Shown piece after piece: positions 1 to 7,006 of a DNA stretch of 40,495 nucleotides (positions within the stretch are counted from its first letter, which is position 1; the number at the start of each line of letters is the position of its first letter). Source of the DNA: an uncultured bacterium. Its GTDB lineage: Bacteria; Verrucomicrobiota; Verrucomicrobiia; Verrucomicrobiales; V1-33. Below the pieces are notes generated by a model, which saw nothing but the letters and a program-made list of their open reading frames with translations, was not told where the DNA came from and did not search any database. Both the position numbers and the translations under genes were made by a program. The DNA is taken from assembly GCA_903954065.1 (NCBI GenBank), contig CAJBME010000308.1:1-40495 (forward strand), read 5' to 3'.

Positions 1-420
1 AAGCTTAACGCCATCGTAGGCGACTCAGATGGACGGAAGATGGTTCTACCGACAGAAGCGCAGTGGGAATACGCGGCGCGTGCTGGGGAAACAGGTCCCT
101 ATTCAGGCGGTACGGTGGAGGAGGTGGCTTGGTATGCAGACAACAGCGGGAGCGGGACCCATGAAGTAGGCACGAAGAAGCCGAATGCATGGGGACTTCA
201 CGATATGCATGGGAACGTGCGGGAATGGTGTGCTGACTGGTATGAAGATGAGTTGGAGGGTGGAGTAGATCCACATGGCACTGCTTCGGGCTCGGTTCGG
301 GTCTCCCGCGGCGGCTCGTGGAACTACGTTGCTTTCAACTGCCGCGTGGCCCTCCGCTACGGGTACCTCCCGTCGCGCAGGTACTACGGCTTCGGGTTTC
401 GCCCGGCCCGAGGACTCTAG
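1..420 (+). CDS. FGE/SUMF1-like (C-type lectin fold) protein, C-terminal part
   Basis: The frame is open from base 1, so only the last 139 residues are present and the start lies outside the window. The sequence shows the usual formylglycine-generating-enzyme-sulfatase landmarks in order: LPTEAQWEYAARAG, then WGLHDMHGNVREWCADWY, then RVSRGGSW and a closing GFGFRPAR. These belong to the SUMF1/FGE family, whose fold is a C-type-lectin variant. Most bacterial members with this pattern are not true sulfatase-maturing enzymes; they serve as binding modules or as targets of diversity-generating retroelements. The end, from RVSRGGSW on, resembles such a variable region (separate entry). A second FGE-like protein with the same architecture ends at 38062. 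The family call is firm; the function is not. Confidence 0.85.
   Translation, partial: KLNAIVGDSDGRKMVLPTEAQWEYAARAGETGPYSGGTVEEVAWYADNSGSGTHEVGTKKPNAWGLHDMHGNVREWCADWYEDELEGGVDPHGTASGSVRVSRGGSWNYVAFNCRVALRYGYLPSRRYYGFGFRPARGL
298..420 (+). other. variable-region-like 3' end of FGE gene
   Basis: The last ~120 bp code for GGSW, CR, a Tyr/Asn/Arg/Ser-rich stretch and GFGFR. Compared codon by codon with 37934-38062, the scaffold codons (Gly-Gly-Ser-Trp, Cys, Arg, Leu-Pro-Ser, Gly-Phe-Arg) agree. The remaining codons differ mainly at their first two bases while the third is mostly C or G (for example tac/gac, cgc/aac, tac/aac, ggc/agc). That is what adenine-directed mutagenesis of AAC template codons leaves in DGR variable regions. 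No template repeat or reverse transcriptase is visible in the window, so this is an inference from pattern only. Confidence 0.5.
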
Positions 421-473
421 CCTCCATCCGTTTATGAAGAAGGCGAGGCAGAGCAGAACCGGATCGGAGCCTC

Positions 474-615
474 GCGACCGGAGCGTGAGGGAGAGAGGGA
501 CGACCGGAAGCGCAGGCGCGTGGCGGGGCGGTGTGGCGGTGTGGCGGTGGAAAAGAAGGGCAGCGCGGTTCGCGAACCATTTCGGGGGAAGCATTATGAA
601 ATCCCTGAAAGTCAG
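474..615. repeat. 3'-flank repeat shared by both FGE-like genes
   Basis: This block aligns with 38080-38215: both begin gcgaccggagcgt, share agggag, gacgacc, ggaagcg, gcgcgtggcg and ttcgcgaac, and end in a stem-forming segment (tttcggg ... ccctgaaa here; tttcggga ... tcccgaaa in the other copy). Both copies lie just downstream of an FGE gene stop codon, so the block travels with the 3' ends of these genes. No gene is supported between 421 and 939. The remainder of that stretch holds only the second repeat at 664-803 and AT-rich sequence ahead of the next gene. Confidence 0.65.
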
Positions 616-663
616 TAACGCGGAGTGAGAGGCGAACGAAGGAGTGAAATGGCGGCGTGAGGA

Positions 664-803
664 GCCGCTTTTTCGAGAACGCTCCTTGCATGCAGCGGAC
701 GCGGCTGGCACCGCAATCAGTGCCCGGCTCTAAAAAACTACTAAAAATTATACTCTCTTTTTTCAACTAATAACTGATCCAGAATTCGATTGCATCTCAG
801 ACT
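664..803. repeat. diverged direct repeat, copy 1 (partner at 10919-11058)
   Basis: About 140 bp align in the same orientation with 10919-11058, at roughly 80% identity by eye. Two identical cores stand out: GCAATCAGTGCCC (713-725 and 10969-10981) and TCCAGAATTCGATTGC (778-793 and 11035-11050). The two copies bracket the 10-kb module with two integrases, so they may be old attachment-site duplications. They could equally be a dispersed intergenic repeat. Confidence 0.7.
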
Positions 804-939
804 GTCTCGGTGCAGTTGTCAGACACAACCAAAAGCTGGGCAAGAAGCTTAGCCTGTATGAAATAGACTCTCCGAACATGACCCGTCCATCCGATCCTAA
901 CGCGGGTTCCCCAAAGAAAATTCCTGCCAAAATTCCAAA

Positions 940-1371
940 ATGAATTCACCAAGTTCTAATCGTAACTACGGATCCCTTACATGTGGTTATTGTGGACACG
1001 AAACCTCATTCAAGGTGAAATTTGAAGGCCAAAGCATAATCTGCCAAAAATGTACCTCATCATTCAACGCACCAGAGGATTCACGGATAGCAACAAGTTT
1101 ACTAATACGTAATATTTTTCTTTATATAGATCTGTTATCATTTGGTTCTTTATTTGTTTTCCCTGAATCTCCTGCCCCTGCAGCTTGGGGTATCATGTTG
1201 GGGACAATCGGTTTCACAATTTTTCACATCGTTGCTGTAGTTTATGGCCACAGGGCGTCTTTGGAAAGCGCCTACGAGGAGGATGAGGAGGATGAGGAGG
1301 ATGAGGAGGATGAGGAGGAGGATGAGGATGAGCCAGCCGACGAGGAGTCTGAGGAGGAGGTCTGTTCTTGA
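940..1371 (+). CDS. zinc-ribbon membrane protein with acidic repeat tail
   Basis: The protein has 143 residues. Four cysteines (C15, C18, C35, C38) in two CxxC pairs form a likely N-terminal zinc ribbon. Two hydrophobic segments follow (about residues 51-75 and 81-103), which predicts an integral membrane protein. The C-terminus from about residue 110 is almost only Glu and Asp and is encoded by a GA-rich tandem repeat. There is no recognisable family beyond the zinc ribbon and no clear Shine-Dalgarno sequence. Base composition is noticeably more AT-rich than the neighbours, which fits horizontally acquired cargo. The tail overlaps a convergent gene on the other strand. Function unknown. Confidence 0.6.
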   Translation: MNSPSSNRNYGSLTCGYCGHETSFKVKFEGQSIICQKCTSSFNAPEDSRIATSLLIRNIFLYIDLLSFGSLFVFPESPAPAAWGIMLGTIGFTIFHIVAVVYGHRASLESAYEEDEEDEEDEEDEEEDEDEPADEESEEEVCS

Positions 1372-1556
1372 ATGCGGCTCGCCAAATAAGCTTCCACCGG
1401 CCCCAGCAACCAGTCAAAGCGCGGCCACGTCCGCGCATTCAACGCTTCAGCAAAATCGACACCCTCGGCCATTGAGGCGAAGGATCGGTCAACATGGTAA
1501 CGCTCGATGCGCTCCCATCGCTCATTGACCAGCCTGCATCGGTAAATTGAAATCAT
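1272..1556 (-). CDS. hypothetical protein with poly-serine tail
   Basis: A 94-residue ORF starting at the ATG at 1556 overlaps the end of the upstream DUF551-like gene by about 35 bp, in the manner of translationally linked genes. The first ~65 residues have ordinary composition (MISIYRCRLVNERWERIERY onward) and look like a real small protein. The last ~25 residues are nearly all serine because the frame runs through the complement of the GAGGATGAG repeat. I do not recognise a family. The serine tail may simply be read-through after mutation of an original stop. Confidence 0.45.
   Translation of the reverse strand: MISIYRCRLVNERWERIERYHVDRSFASMAEGVDFAEALNARTWPRFDWLLGPVEAYLASRIQEQTSSSDSSSAGSSSSSSSSSSSSSSSSSSS
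1276..1332. repeat. GA-rich 9-bp tandem repeat (GAGGATGAG) in overlapping gene ends
   Basis: The 9-mer GAGGATGAG recurs in tandem with small variations. It encodes the acidic tail of the plus-strand gene and a poly-serine tail of the minus-strand gene. Length change by slippage would alter both proteins without shifting frame. Confidence 0.8.
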
Positions 1557-1815
1557 CGCGGGTCAGTGTTGAGTCTCCCGGGTTCCATGGTGCTTGAGGA
1601 ATTGGCATCCAGTGCACAGGCGGGTCAGGCGCACCATCACGAGCCTTCCGTCGGGTGAAGGGTGGCGCCTCAGCTGGATGAATTGCCTGCCACCCGCCTC
1701 CCGGAGTGATCCACATAACCTGCACGCTTCCGCGCTCGGTACTCGCAAGGACGATGGCGCTCTCGCTGGGCGGGTCTGTGGCGACAGAGCGCCATGGTGA
1801 TTGCTGGTCGGTCAT
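1522..1815 (-). CDS. DUF551-like small phage/element protein
   Basis: This 97-residue protein begins WRSVATDPPSE and ends with VHWMPIPQAPW. This matches the DUF551 pattern (an opening W-x-SV-x-x-x-x-P and a closing THWMPLPEPP-type motif), a family of small proteins common in phages and integrated elements. Its function is unknown. It lies in a minus-strand run of small genes downstream of a primase, as is usual for element cargo. The ATG at 1815 gives the family's normal N-terminus. Confidence 0.65.
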   Translation of the reverse strand: MTDQQSPWRSVATDPPSESAIVLASTERGSVQVMWITPGGGWQAIHPAEAPPFTRRKARDGAPDPPVHWMPIPQAPWNPGDSTLTRDDFNLPMQAGQ

Positions 1816-1996
1816 TGCTGGATCTTGCTGGAAAAAGTAGGAACCCGGCGGCGGGATGAGGGTGACTCCATCGCCCCACCACCGGGATTGCTCGTCTGAG
1901 CAAAGTTTGCGCCGCCGGATTCAATGCGGAAAACCTCCGTGCCTGCCCTTCGACAAGATCTAGCACCGGCGACGCGTCCCCATGGTTGAGGAAATT

Positions 1997-2431
1997 TCAG
2001 ACGCCGGTGACGGCGGTTTCGAAGCCAGCAGGTGAGCCAAGTCCTCGGATCTCACGAGCGGCTGCACTGGGGTCTCTGTTTTCCATCGCACGCCTGACTG
2101 CGGTGGTCAGCTTGGCGAGGTGGTTTTCATTGCCGGCCTCGGCACTGATGAGGCAGGTGCGCTGGAGTGGGCGGACTGCACTAAGTCCGTTCAAGTACGG
2201 CGAAATCCGCACCACCATGATTCTCACGCTCCGGCCTCCGTGCACGTAGTCGAGCGTCTGGAGGTCATCCAAGGCTGGGTTGGTAAGCAGTTCGTCCAGT
2301 TGGGCTGCGAAGAAGTGACCGGCCTGTGCGGCGGCTTTCGTGATGGCGGCTGGATCGGCGGTGATTTCGAGAGATGGGTTCATGGGTGCGGTGATTGGAT
2401 TGTTTACTGGTGGCGGAAATTGCTGGCTCAT
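1997..2431 (-). CDS. hypothetical protein
   Basis: The frame is open back to 2674, but the upstream part is low-complexity and overlaps the preceding HTH gene. The ATG at 2431 (MSQQFPPPVNNP) is therefore the more likely start, giving about 144 residues. The protein has a Pro/Asn-rich N-terminus, then an Ala-rich helical part and a segment reading LQTLDYVHGGRSVRIMVVRI. I do not recognise a family. It sits in the small-gene run between the HTH gene and the DUF551 gene. Confidence 0.45.
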   Translation of the reverse strand: MSQQFPPPVNNPITAPMNPSLEITADPAAITKAAAQAGHFFAAQLDELLTNPALDDLQTLDYVHGGRSVRIMVVRISPYLNGLSAVRPLQRTCLISAEAGNENHLAKLTTAVRRAMENRDPSAAAREIRGLGSPAGFETAVTGV

Positions 2432-2511
2432 GGATGTCGGCGGCAGGGCTGTCCGTGAAGGAATGGCTGCGGATAAAATCATGCGACGGGTGGGGGGGGG
2501 GGTGGTGGTGG

Positions 2512-2718
2512 CTATTCCTGATCGAGGGTGTGAATCTGGCTTCGGTTGAATGGTTGTTCGATGGAGCGGACGGCCAACATTGAAACCTGCCACTGCCTCG
2601 CTCCCGGCAGCTTCATCGCGGCCAGCTTGCCGGATCGGATTGAGCGCCGGATGCACTCGGTCGAAAGGTTCCACCGGCGGGCCAAGTCGGCGGGTGAGAT
2701 AAATGGCGTGTCGCTCAT
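2512..2718 (-). CDS. HTH (excisionase/MerR-like) DNA-binding protein
   Basis: Starting at the ATG at 2718, the product (68 residues) begins MSDTPFISPADLARRWNLST and continues through CIRRSIRSGKLAAMKLPGARQWQV. This is the classic compact winged-HTH of the HTH_17/excisionase group: a helix with LARRW, a recognition helix around the S-T-E-C-I-R-R turn, and the GKL-A-x-K-x-P-G wing. Such proteins act as recombination directionality factors or small regulators. The frame is open upstream to 2787, but a strong inverted repeat ends just before 2718, supporting the internal start. Confidence 0.7.
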   Translation of the reverse strand: MSDTPFISPADLARRWNLSTECIRRSIRSGKLAAMKLPGARQWQVSMLAVRSIEQPFNRSQIHTLDQE

Positions 2719-2722
2719 ATAG

Positions 2723-2737
2723 TGACGCGTCGCGTCA
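2723..2737. promoter_or_regulatory. inverted repeat, operator candidate for the HTH gene
   Basis: TGACGCG-T-CGCGTCA is a perfect 7-bp inverted repeat ending 5 bp from the HTH gene's start codon. A second related stretch (GTGCGTCACGTCGCGAC, about 2745-2761) lies just upstream. Both share the TGACG/CGTCA element, which suggests paired binding sites, possibly for autoregulation. Confidence 0.5.
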
Positions 2738-2826
2738 ACCCGTAGTGCGTCACGTCGCGACAGGATGCGCTTTAACGCTCGCCACATGCTCGACAGGCTG
2801 AGTCACAAGTAATTGATCCTAAATTG

Positions 2827-2840
2827 ATTAGTATACTAAT
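2827..2840. promoter_or_regulatory. perfect 14-bp palindrome
   Basis: ATTAGTATACTAAT reads the same on both strands. It lies in the AT-rich gap between two minus-strand genes, about 110 bp upstream of the HTH gene, where a promoter or operator for the small-gene run would be expected. The rest of 2741-2971 shows no convincing gene. Confidence 0.45.
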
Positions 2841-2971
2841 GCAAAAAGTTTGCGCGAGCAGGGATGGAGCACGTGAGACGGAAACCTGCCTTTCTGAACA
2901 TATTCAAGAGATTACTTGCCCGGGGGCGGGTCTTTGCCGTCACATTGAACGCTACCCACATGAACACCTCA

Positions 2972-3532
2972 TCACGCCACCGGATCGGTCGGCGCGTCGT
3001 CGTCGGCACCGGCTTCCATGGCAGCACCGGCCGTGATGAGGCGCTTTAGCTCAAGAACCTGATGCAGCGCATAGCCAACGCATCGTGGCCCGTGTCGCTT
3101 GCGTTCAAGCTGATGCCGATCCTCAAGGCGAACGAGCTGCCTGTAGCTCAAGCCAAGCCACTTGCCAGCGACAAGCTGCGACACGTACGGAACGCCCTCA
3201 TGCCTGAACGCGACCAACGGCTGGCCATCTTCATCCATGAATGGCGTCGGTTGGCGTGCTGGTGCTGGTGCTGGCGCTGGTGTTGCCACATCGGCACCCG
3301 CGGTTGGCGCTGCAGGATCTCCGACACTCACGGCCAGCAGCACCGCAACTAATCGGCACTCGGCGGAGGCACCGGGCAGTAGGGCGGCCAGTCGTTCGAT
3401 GGCAGCGGCCGCGGCCAGTAGGTGGTCGCTTTGGCCGTTGGCGATGCTTCGCAGCAGGCTGTGTCCGGTTGCGTTTAAGAGTGCTGGTGTCGGCTGGGTG
3501 CTCACACAAAAGGCTGCACTGTCACCGCGCAT
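2972..3532 (-). CDS. hypothetical protein with Pro/Ala linker
   Basis: This is a 186-residue protein. The N-terminal half is helical and Ala/Leu-rich (residues ~20-75), followed by a Pro/Ala linker (around 80-95). The C-terminal part has the segment VPYVSQLVAGKWLGLSYRQL, which could form a helix-turn-helix, and an acidic end. I cannot assign a family. It is the first ORF downstream of the primase and the inverted 9-mer repeats, and its start at 3532 lies about 60 bp from the repeat cluster, so that cluster could also regulate it. Confidence 0.5.
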   Translation of the reverse strand: MRGDSAAFCVSTQPTPALLNATGHSLLRSIANGQSDHLLAAAAAIERLAALLPGASAECRLVAVLLAVSVGDPAAPTAGADVATPAPAPAPARQPTPFMDEDGQPLVAFRHEGVPYVSQLVAGKWLGLSYRQLVRLEDRHQLERKRHGPRCVGYALHQVLELKRLITAGAAMEAGADDDAPTDPVA

Positions 3533-3589
3533 TCCGCTTTCAAATCGGCAGTTTTGGCGTGTCGAATTATCATAATCTCCACAGACGAG

Positions 3590-3725
3590 TGCAGAGGTGC
3601 AGAGGTTGCATAGGTTTTTCAGCCTAAAACATTTTGGAGCTAAATGATCTGCTGTAGCGCAGACGCTACAGAGAGGCCAAAATGTTTACGCCCGGAATAC
3701 CTCTGCAACCTATGCGACCTCTGCA
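3590..3725. repeat. inverted 9-bp iteron clusters with central hairpin (replication-origin candidate)
   Basis: TGCAGAGGT occurs four times: twice in plus orientation, back to back (3590-3598, 3598-3606), and twice inverted (3699-3707, 3717-3725). Related GCATAGG motifs follow on each side, and attttgg / ccaaaat pairs lie inside, so the whole region is an imperfect inverted repeat. In the centre is a perfect hairpin, CTGTAGCG-CAGA-CGCTACAG (3652-3671). The structure begins about 90 bp downstream of the primase-helicase stop. Direct repeats with a primase suggest an origin or Rep-binding site. An operator for the next gene is the alternative. The 3533-3816 gap holds nothing else that I can support. 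Confidence 0.6.
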
Positions 3726-3816
3726 GCCATGTGCGCGAATGCTGCCTCTTGCAAGCCCCTGCAATGTTCACGCCATGCACGCCAAAAGGAGGGAAGGAGG
3801 TGCTGCATTATAGGCG

Positions 3817-6555
3817 CTACGCCTGCCGCAATCCGTAAACCCGGTTGCGTCCGCTTCCTTCAATCACAAAGCGAACAGCGCCCACCTTTTCGTCCACGCC
3901 CACCACCCGGCCGTCGAATCGCCGCAAAATCAGACCGAATGCAGACCGTGCGGCAGGCGTCAGGTTACCGCCGAAGTCCTTGTCGGTGACCACGGATTCG
4001 AACAAGCCAGTGTTCTCGCACAATTCGGCGAGGCCGGCGAAGCTGCGCATGTCGTCCGGGTCCAACTCTCCCGGCAATGCGGCAATGTCGGCGGCGTCGG
4101 TGTCACCGGCCGTGGCCACTTGCGGGGCAGCCAACGGGCAAGCCCACCCGGCGAACTCCACAGCGCCGCCGACGACATCGCCCCAGCGTCCAAAGCTCGC
4201 ACTGGTTATGCTTGCGCCCGGCCGTCCGGCGGCATCCCACGCGGCAACCAGTCCCCAGCACGCGGCCAGAATCTGCGGGCGGAGTTCTCTGATTCGCACC
4301 GGGTCTAGAGACTTCGTGAACACCCGCTCTTCCGGACGAAGGAGCGGGGAGAAAAGTTCGCACATCAAAGTCCTGCGTCGCAAGTCGGGCGAGGTGGTCA
4401 CGCCGTTGCCAGTGAGCAGAACCGTTGCTCCGGCCTCACCGGTGAACTCAGTATTTCCGCCCAGCACGCGGCCGGTGAAATGCGAGCTGGTCAAATATGC
4501 TTCAAACGCTGCCGAAGCGAGGTTCCCTTTCAAATTATCTAGGATCATCACGCGTCGGCCGGAAATAACGAGACTCAGCAATTTCTTTCCCCATTCGGCC
4601 TCATCCGCAGGCGCCGCTTCCACAGGTGAATCCCCGGGCTGCGCCGCCAGTGCTGCCAGCTTCGCCAGCGTTGTCTTCCCAGAACCTTCACTGTTTGCGA
4701 CATACAAAAATGCTGGCTTGGTCGCAGCGTCCGGAATAAGTGCAGTGCAGAACACGCTCAGGATTGCGGCAATGGCCACCGCCTTCGACCGGCCGCCGTC
4801 CTCGGCGAAGGGAAATTCGGACAGTAAATCTTCAAAGAACGCGACCGCTTCGGCCAGCGGCATCGGTGTACTATCATATGAGGCTTCTGGGTCACTCATG
4901 ATCCAAGTCTTCGTTTCGGCATCGTAGCCAATGCCTGGCAATTCGATCCGGCCGTCCTTGCGCATCACGGGCAGCTTGCACGGCAACACGCGGGTGAGCG
5001 GTCGCAGTCCGCGCAAGAACCGCCGACTGGCTAGAACGGCTTTCGAGACATCCCCACTGCAGGTGTGAGGCAGGAGCAACATTTCGCTGGTTCCATCCTT
5101 GTTTTTCTTGATACTAACAACGTGGGGCGCGGTAGTCTCCTCAATGTAAGTCCGAAAAACTTGATCCTTAAACAAGACCATGCCGCGTTTGTCGTCGTCC
5201 AGTTTTACGCAGAATCCGGATCGGCTGAACACAGGTTTTTCGTGGAGGAGATCGGCCAACTGCCAAGCGAATGCCGAAACCGGGTTATTTACTGTCGGCA
5301 ATCGCACGCCGGGTTTGCCTTTGATCAACGGGTATCTCATCAAGCTACGAGGCGATGTGTAATAATTCATATTAGGCGGCTCCGGCTCGCCGTCGTACTG
5401 GCTGCCGACATCATCCGGGACACTATCGTCGATGACGAAAACTTTGGGGGGGTTGCCGCCAACATCCTGCTGAACATCGTCGAACGTCATATAATCGCCA
5501 TCATCCGATGCCGCGCTTGCCCCCGGCAGGGCACTGCTGGGAGCTGCCCCCGAAGTGCCGGCTTTGGCTGCGGCGGCCCGCTTTACGGAGGCTAGCGAAA
5601 ATACCGCCTTGGGAGAGGGGTCGTATCCGTACTCTTTGGCGTAATTTACCAACGCCCCCATTTCTGGTTTTTTCAGTCCGGTGCGCATAGCCTTGGCGTA
5701 CTCGCCTTCTTTTTCTTCCGGCGACCACTGCTTTAGAACTCTTTCGGCTTCGGCCGGTGACAGTTCTGAAAAGACGGCCGCAGTGATTATCAGCCATTTC
5801 ATGTGGCCCGGCCGCGGCGGAATAAAGCTGAGTATGTGGGCGACCTTTTCTGCTGAGGACGGCGCAAAGCTGGTCGTGTGCCCGGCCGCGCTGGATCGGG
5901 TAGATGGTGGCTTTGCGACCGTAAGCAAAGCGGGTTCATCGGTAATGGGCAGTGCCTGGCTTTCCGTTTCTCTGCACCATGCCTCCGGATCGTGGCTCAA
6001 AAAGCACAACCGCTCCACGTCCTTGCAGGCCCCGTCTATGGTCAGGTCGTATTCGCTTTTGAAGTATCTCGCGGCGGAACCAAAACTTTCGCGATGGCGG
6101 CTGCCGTCGATACGAACGGCGCATTTGATGCCGACGCCGGACGGCCCGACGAATACGGCACCGATATGTGGGTCAGCCTGTAGGCGTGCCCGTATATCGC
6201 TCTGTACTAGGCCTAGGTTCTCCTTACCATCAAAGTCGCACTGCAACCACCCGCTGTGTGTGCGGACGCGCTCAGGGGCATCCTTGGCGCGAGAAGTCAT
6301 GCTGCAGCTGAGCGTGACCGCGGGCAGGTTGCGTTTCAGCAGGCCTACTTTGGTTTTGTCCCCGGCCGCGGCAGCTTGTCGGATCGCCAGCACGGAGCCT
6401 CTGTAGGCTTCGCCCCGGCACTCGGCGATGAACCCCTGCAGTGATCCGACGGCCTTGGGTGTGGTGGATGTAGCACTAGCGAACCACGAGACGCGGGCGT
6501 CCGGTGTGCCGATGGCGTCGGCTTCGGGGAGGAAAAAAACTTCGTCTGTTTTCAT
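3817..6555 (-). CDS. primase-helicase of an integrative element (BT4734-like N-terminus)
   Basis: The ATG at 6555 (MKTDEVFFLPEAD) was chosen because the paralogue at 29505 begins at the same place. The frame is open to 6717, but that extension is Arg/Lys-rich and not conserved. The protein has 912 residues. Residues ~1-200 form a BT4734-like primase region (PAVTLSCSM ~78, QCDFDGK ~105, KDVERLCFLS). A PriCT-like segment follows (ILSFIPPRP, WSPEEKEGEY), then a Ser/Ala linker and a C-terminal ATPase with Walker A SEGSGKTT (~622), Walker B RRVMILDN (~667) and LLTGNG (~713), typical of D5/SF3-type replicative helicases. The end resembles a winged helix. It probably starts replication of the excised element. 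The neighbouring iteron-like repeats and HTH genes fit this role. Confidence 0.8.
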   Translation of the reverse strand: MKTDEVFFLPEADAIGTPDARVSWFASATSTTPKAVGSLQGFIAECRGEAYRGSVLAIRQAAAAGDKTKVGLLKRNLPAVTLSCSMTSRAKDAPERVRTHSGWLQCDFDGKENLGLVQSDIRARLQADPHIGAVFVGPSGVGIKCAVRIDGSRHRESFGSAARYFKSEYDLTIDGACKDVERLCFLSHDPEAWCRETESQALPITDEPALLTVAKPPSTRSSAAGHTTSFAPSSAEKVAHILSFIPPRPGHMKWLIITAAVFSELSPAEAERVLKQWSPEEKEGEYAKAMRTGLKKPEMGALVNYAKEYGYDPSPKAVFSLASVKRAAAAKAGTSGAAPSSALPGASAASDDGDYMTFDDVQQDVGGNPPKVFVIDDSVPDDVGSQYDGEPEPPNMNYYTSPRSLMRYPLIKGKPGVRLPTVNNPVSAFAWQLADLLHEKPVFSRSGFCVKLDDDKRGMVLFKDQVFRTYIEETTAPHVVSIKKNKDGTSEMLLLPHTCSGDVSKAVLASRRFLRGLRPLTRVLPCKLPVMRKDGRIELPGIGYDAETKTWIMSDPEASYDSTPMPLAEAVAFFEDLLSEFPFAEDGGRSKAVAIAAILSVFCTALIPDAATKPAFLYVANSEGSGKTTLAKLAALAAQPGDSPVEAAPADEAEWGKKLLSLVISGRRVMILDNLKGNLASAAFEAYLTSSHFTGRVLGGNTEFTGEAGATVLLTGNGVTTSPDLRRRTLMCELFSPLLRPEERVFTKSLDPVRIRELRPQILAACWGLVAAWDAAGRPGASITSASFGRWGDVVGGAVEFAGWACPLAAPQVATAGDTDAADIAALPGELDPDDMRSFAGLAELCENTGLFESVVTDKDFGGNLTPAARSAFGLILRRFDGRVVGVDEKVGAVRFVIEGSGRNRVYGLRQA

Positions 6556-6638
6556 GGGTGGCAGATGAGCCACCGCCCGCTTGCAAATCTCCGATCCTGC
6601 GCTAAAACAGAAGTCCCTTAAACTACTGTCTTCCAAGG

Positions 6639-6687
6639 CAGGTCGTCGTTCTCGTTCGCGGGGGCGGCGGCTTTTTTTTGTGGTTGG
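6639..6687 (-). promoter_or_regulatory. conserved leader upstream of primase, copy 1
   Basis: This block aligns without gaps to 32137-32185 upstream of the other primase. Shared features are cagg-y-cgtcgt, then after identical spacing gcggcgg, an eight-T run and gtgg. It lies about 85 bp before the primase start. Conservation outside coding sequence suggests a promoter, leader or regulator-binding site. Confidence 0.5.
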
Positions 6688-6700
6688 TTGGTTGGTGGGT

Positions 6701-6904
6701 TTAGCGGCGGCCAGCAATTGGTGTACTGAATGCGCGCAACTCTGCCATAAAGGTTGCGCGGTCGAATCTCACCACGCGACCAAGTTTAATGCAGCTTACG
6801 GACTTGGATTCCAACCAGTTCCAGACGGTTCTTTGGCAGACTTTGGCCAGTTTTGCGGCTTCGATGACGTCGATAAGGCAGTCGTTTTGAGTTTGTGTAT
6901 TCAT
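6701..6904 (-). CDS. excisionase-like HTH protein
   Basis: This 67-residue product reads CLIDVIEAAKLAKVCQRTVW and continues into NWLESKSVSCIKLGRVVRFD. It is a textbook HTH_17/excisionase domain: the A-A-K-L-A-K turn, the recognition helix R-T-V-W-N-W and the K-L-G-R-V-V-R-F wing. It is transcribed just ahead of the primase and divergently from the HTH regulator at 7007, as in lysogeny-type control regions of satellites and integrative elements. It probably directs excision with the integrase at 7740, or regulates the primase. Confidence 0.8.
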   Translation of the reverse strand: MNTQTQNDCLIDVIEAAKLAKVCQRTVWNWLESKSVSCIKLGRVVRFDRATFMAELRAFSTPIAGRR

Positions 6905-6982
6905 GTTTGTAAGCGCCGGGTTGTGGGCGTTCCAGACAATGCAATCAGGTTGCTTCGACTGCCGTGGCTACTTGCGACTTCA

Positions 6983-7000
6983 AACCTACTATGGTAGGTT
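6983..7000. promoter_or_regulatory. inverted repeat in divergent control region
   Basis: AACCTAC-TATG-GTAGGTT is a perfect 7-bp inverted repeat with a 4-bp spacer, ending 6 bp before the ATG of the HTH regulator. It sits in the ~100-bp divergent gap between the excisionase-like gene and the regulator, so it is a good candidate for the regulator's own operator. Confidence 0.6.
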
Positions 7001-7006
7001 ACCCTC

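Noticed and set aside
3845..4927. Long plus-strand ORF (360 codons) opposite the primase-helicase
   Set aside because: It is the antisense shadow of a well-supported coding sequence in high-GC DNA; no family resemblance.
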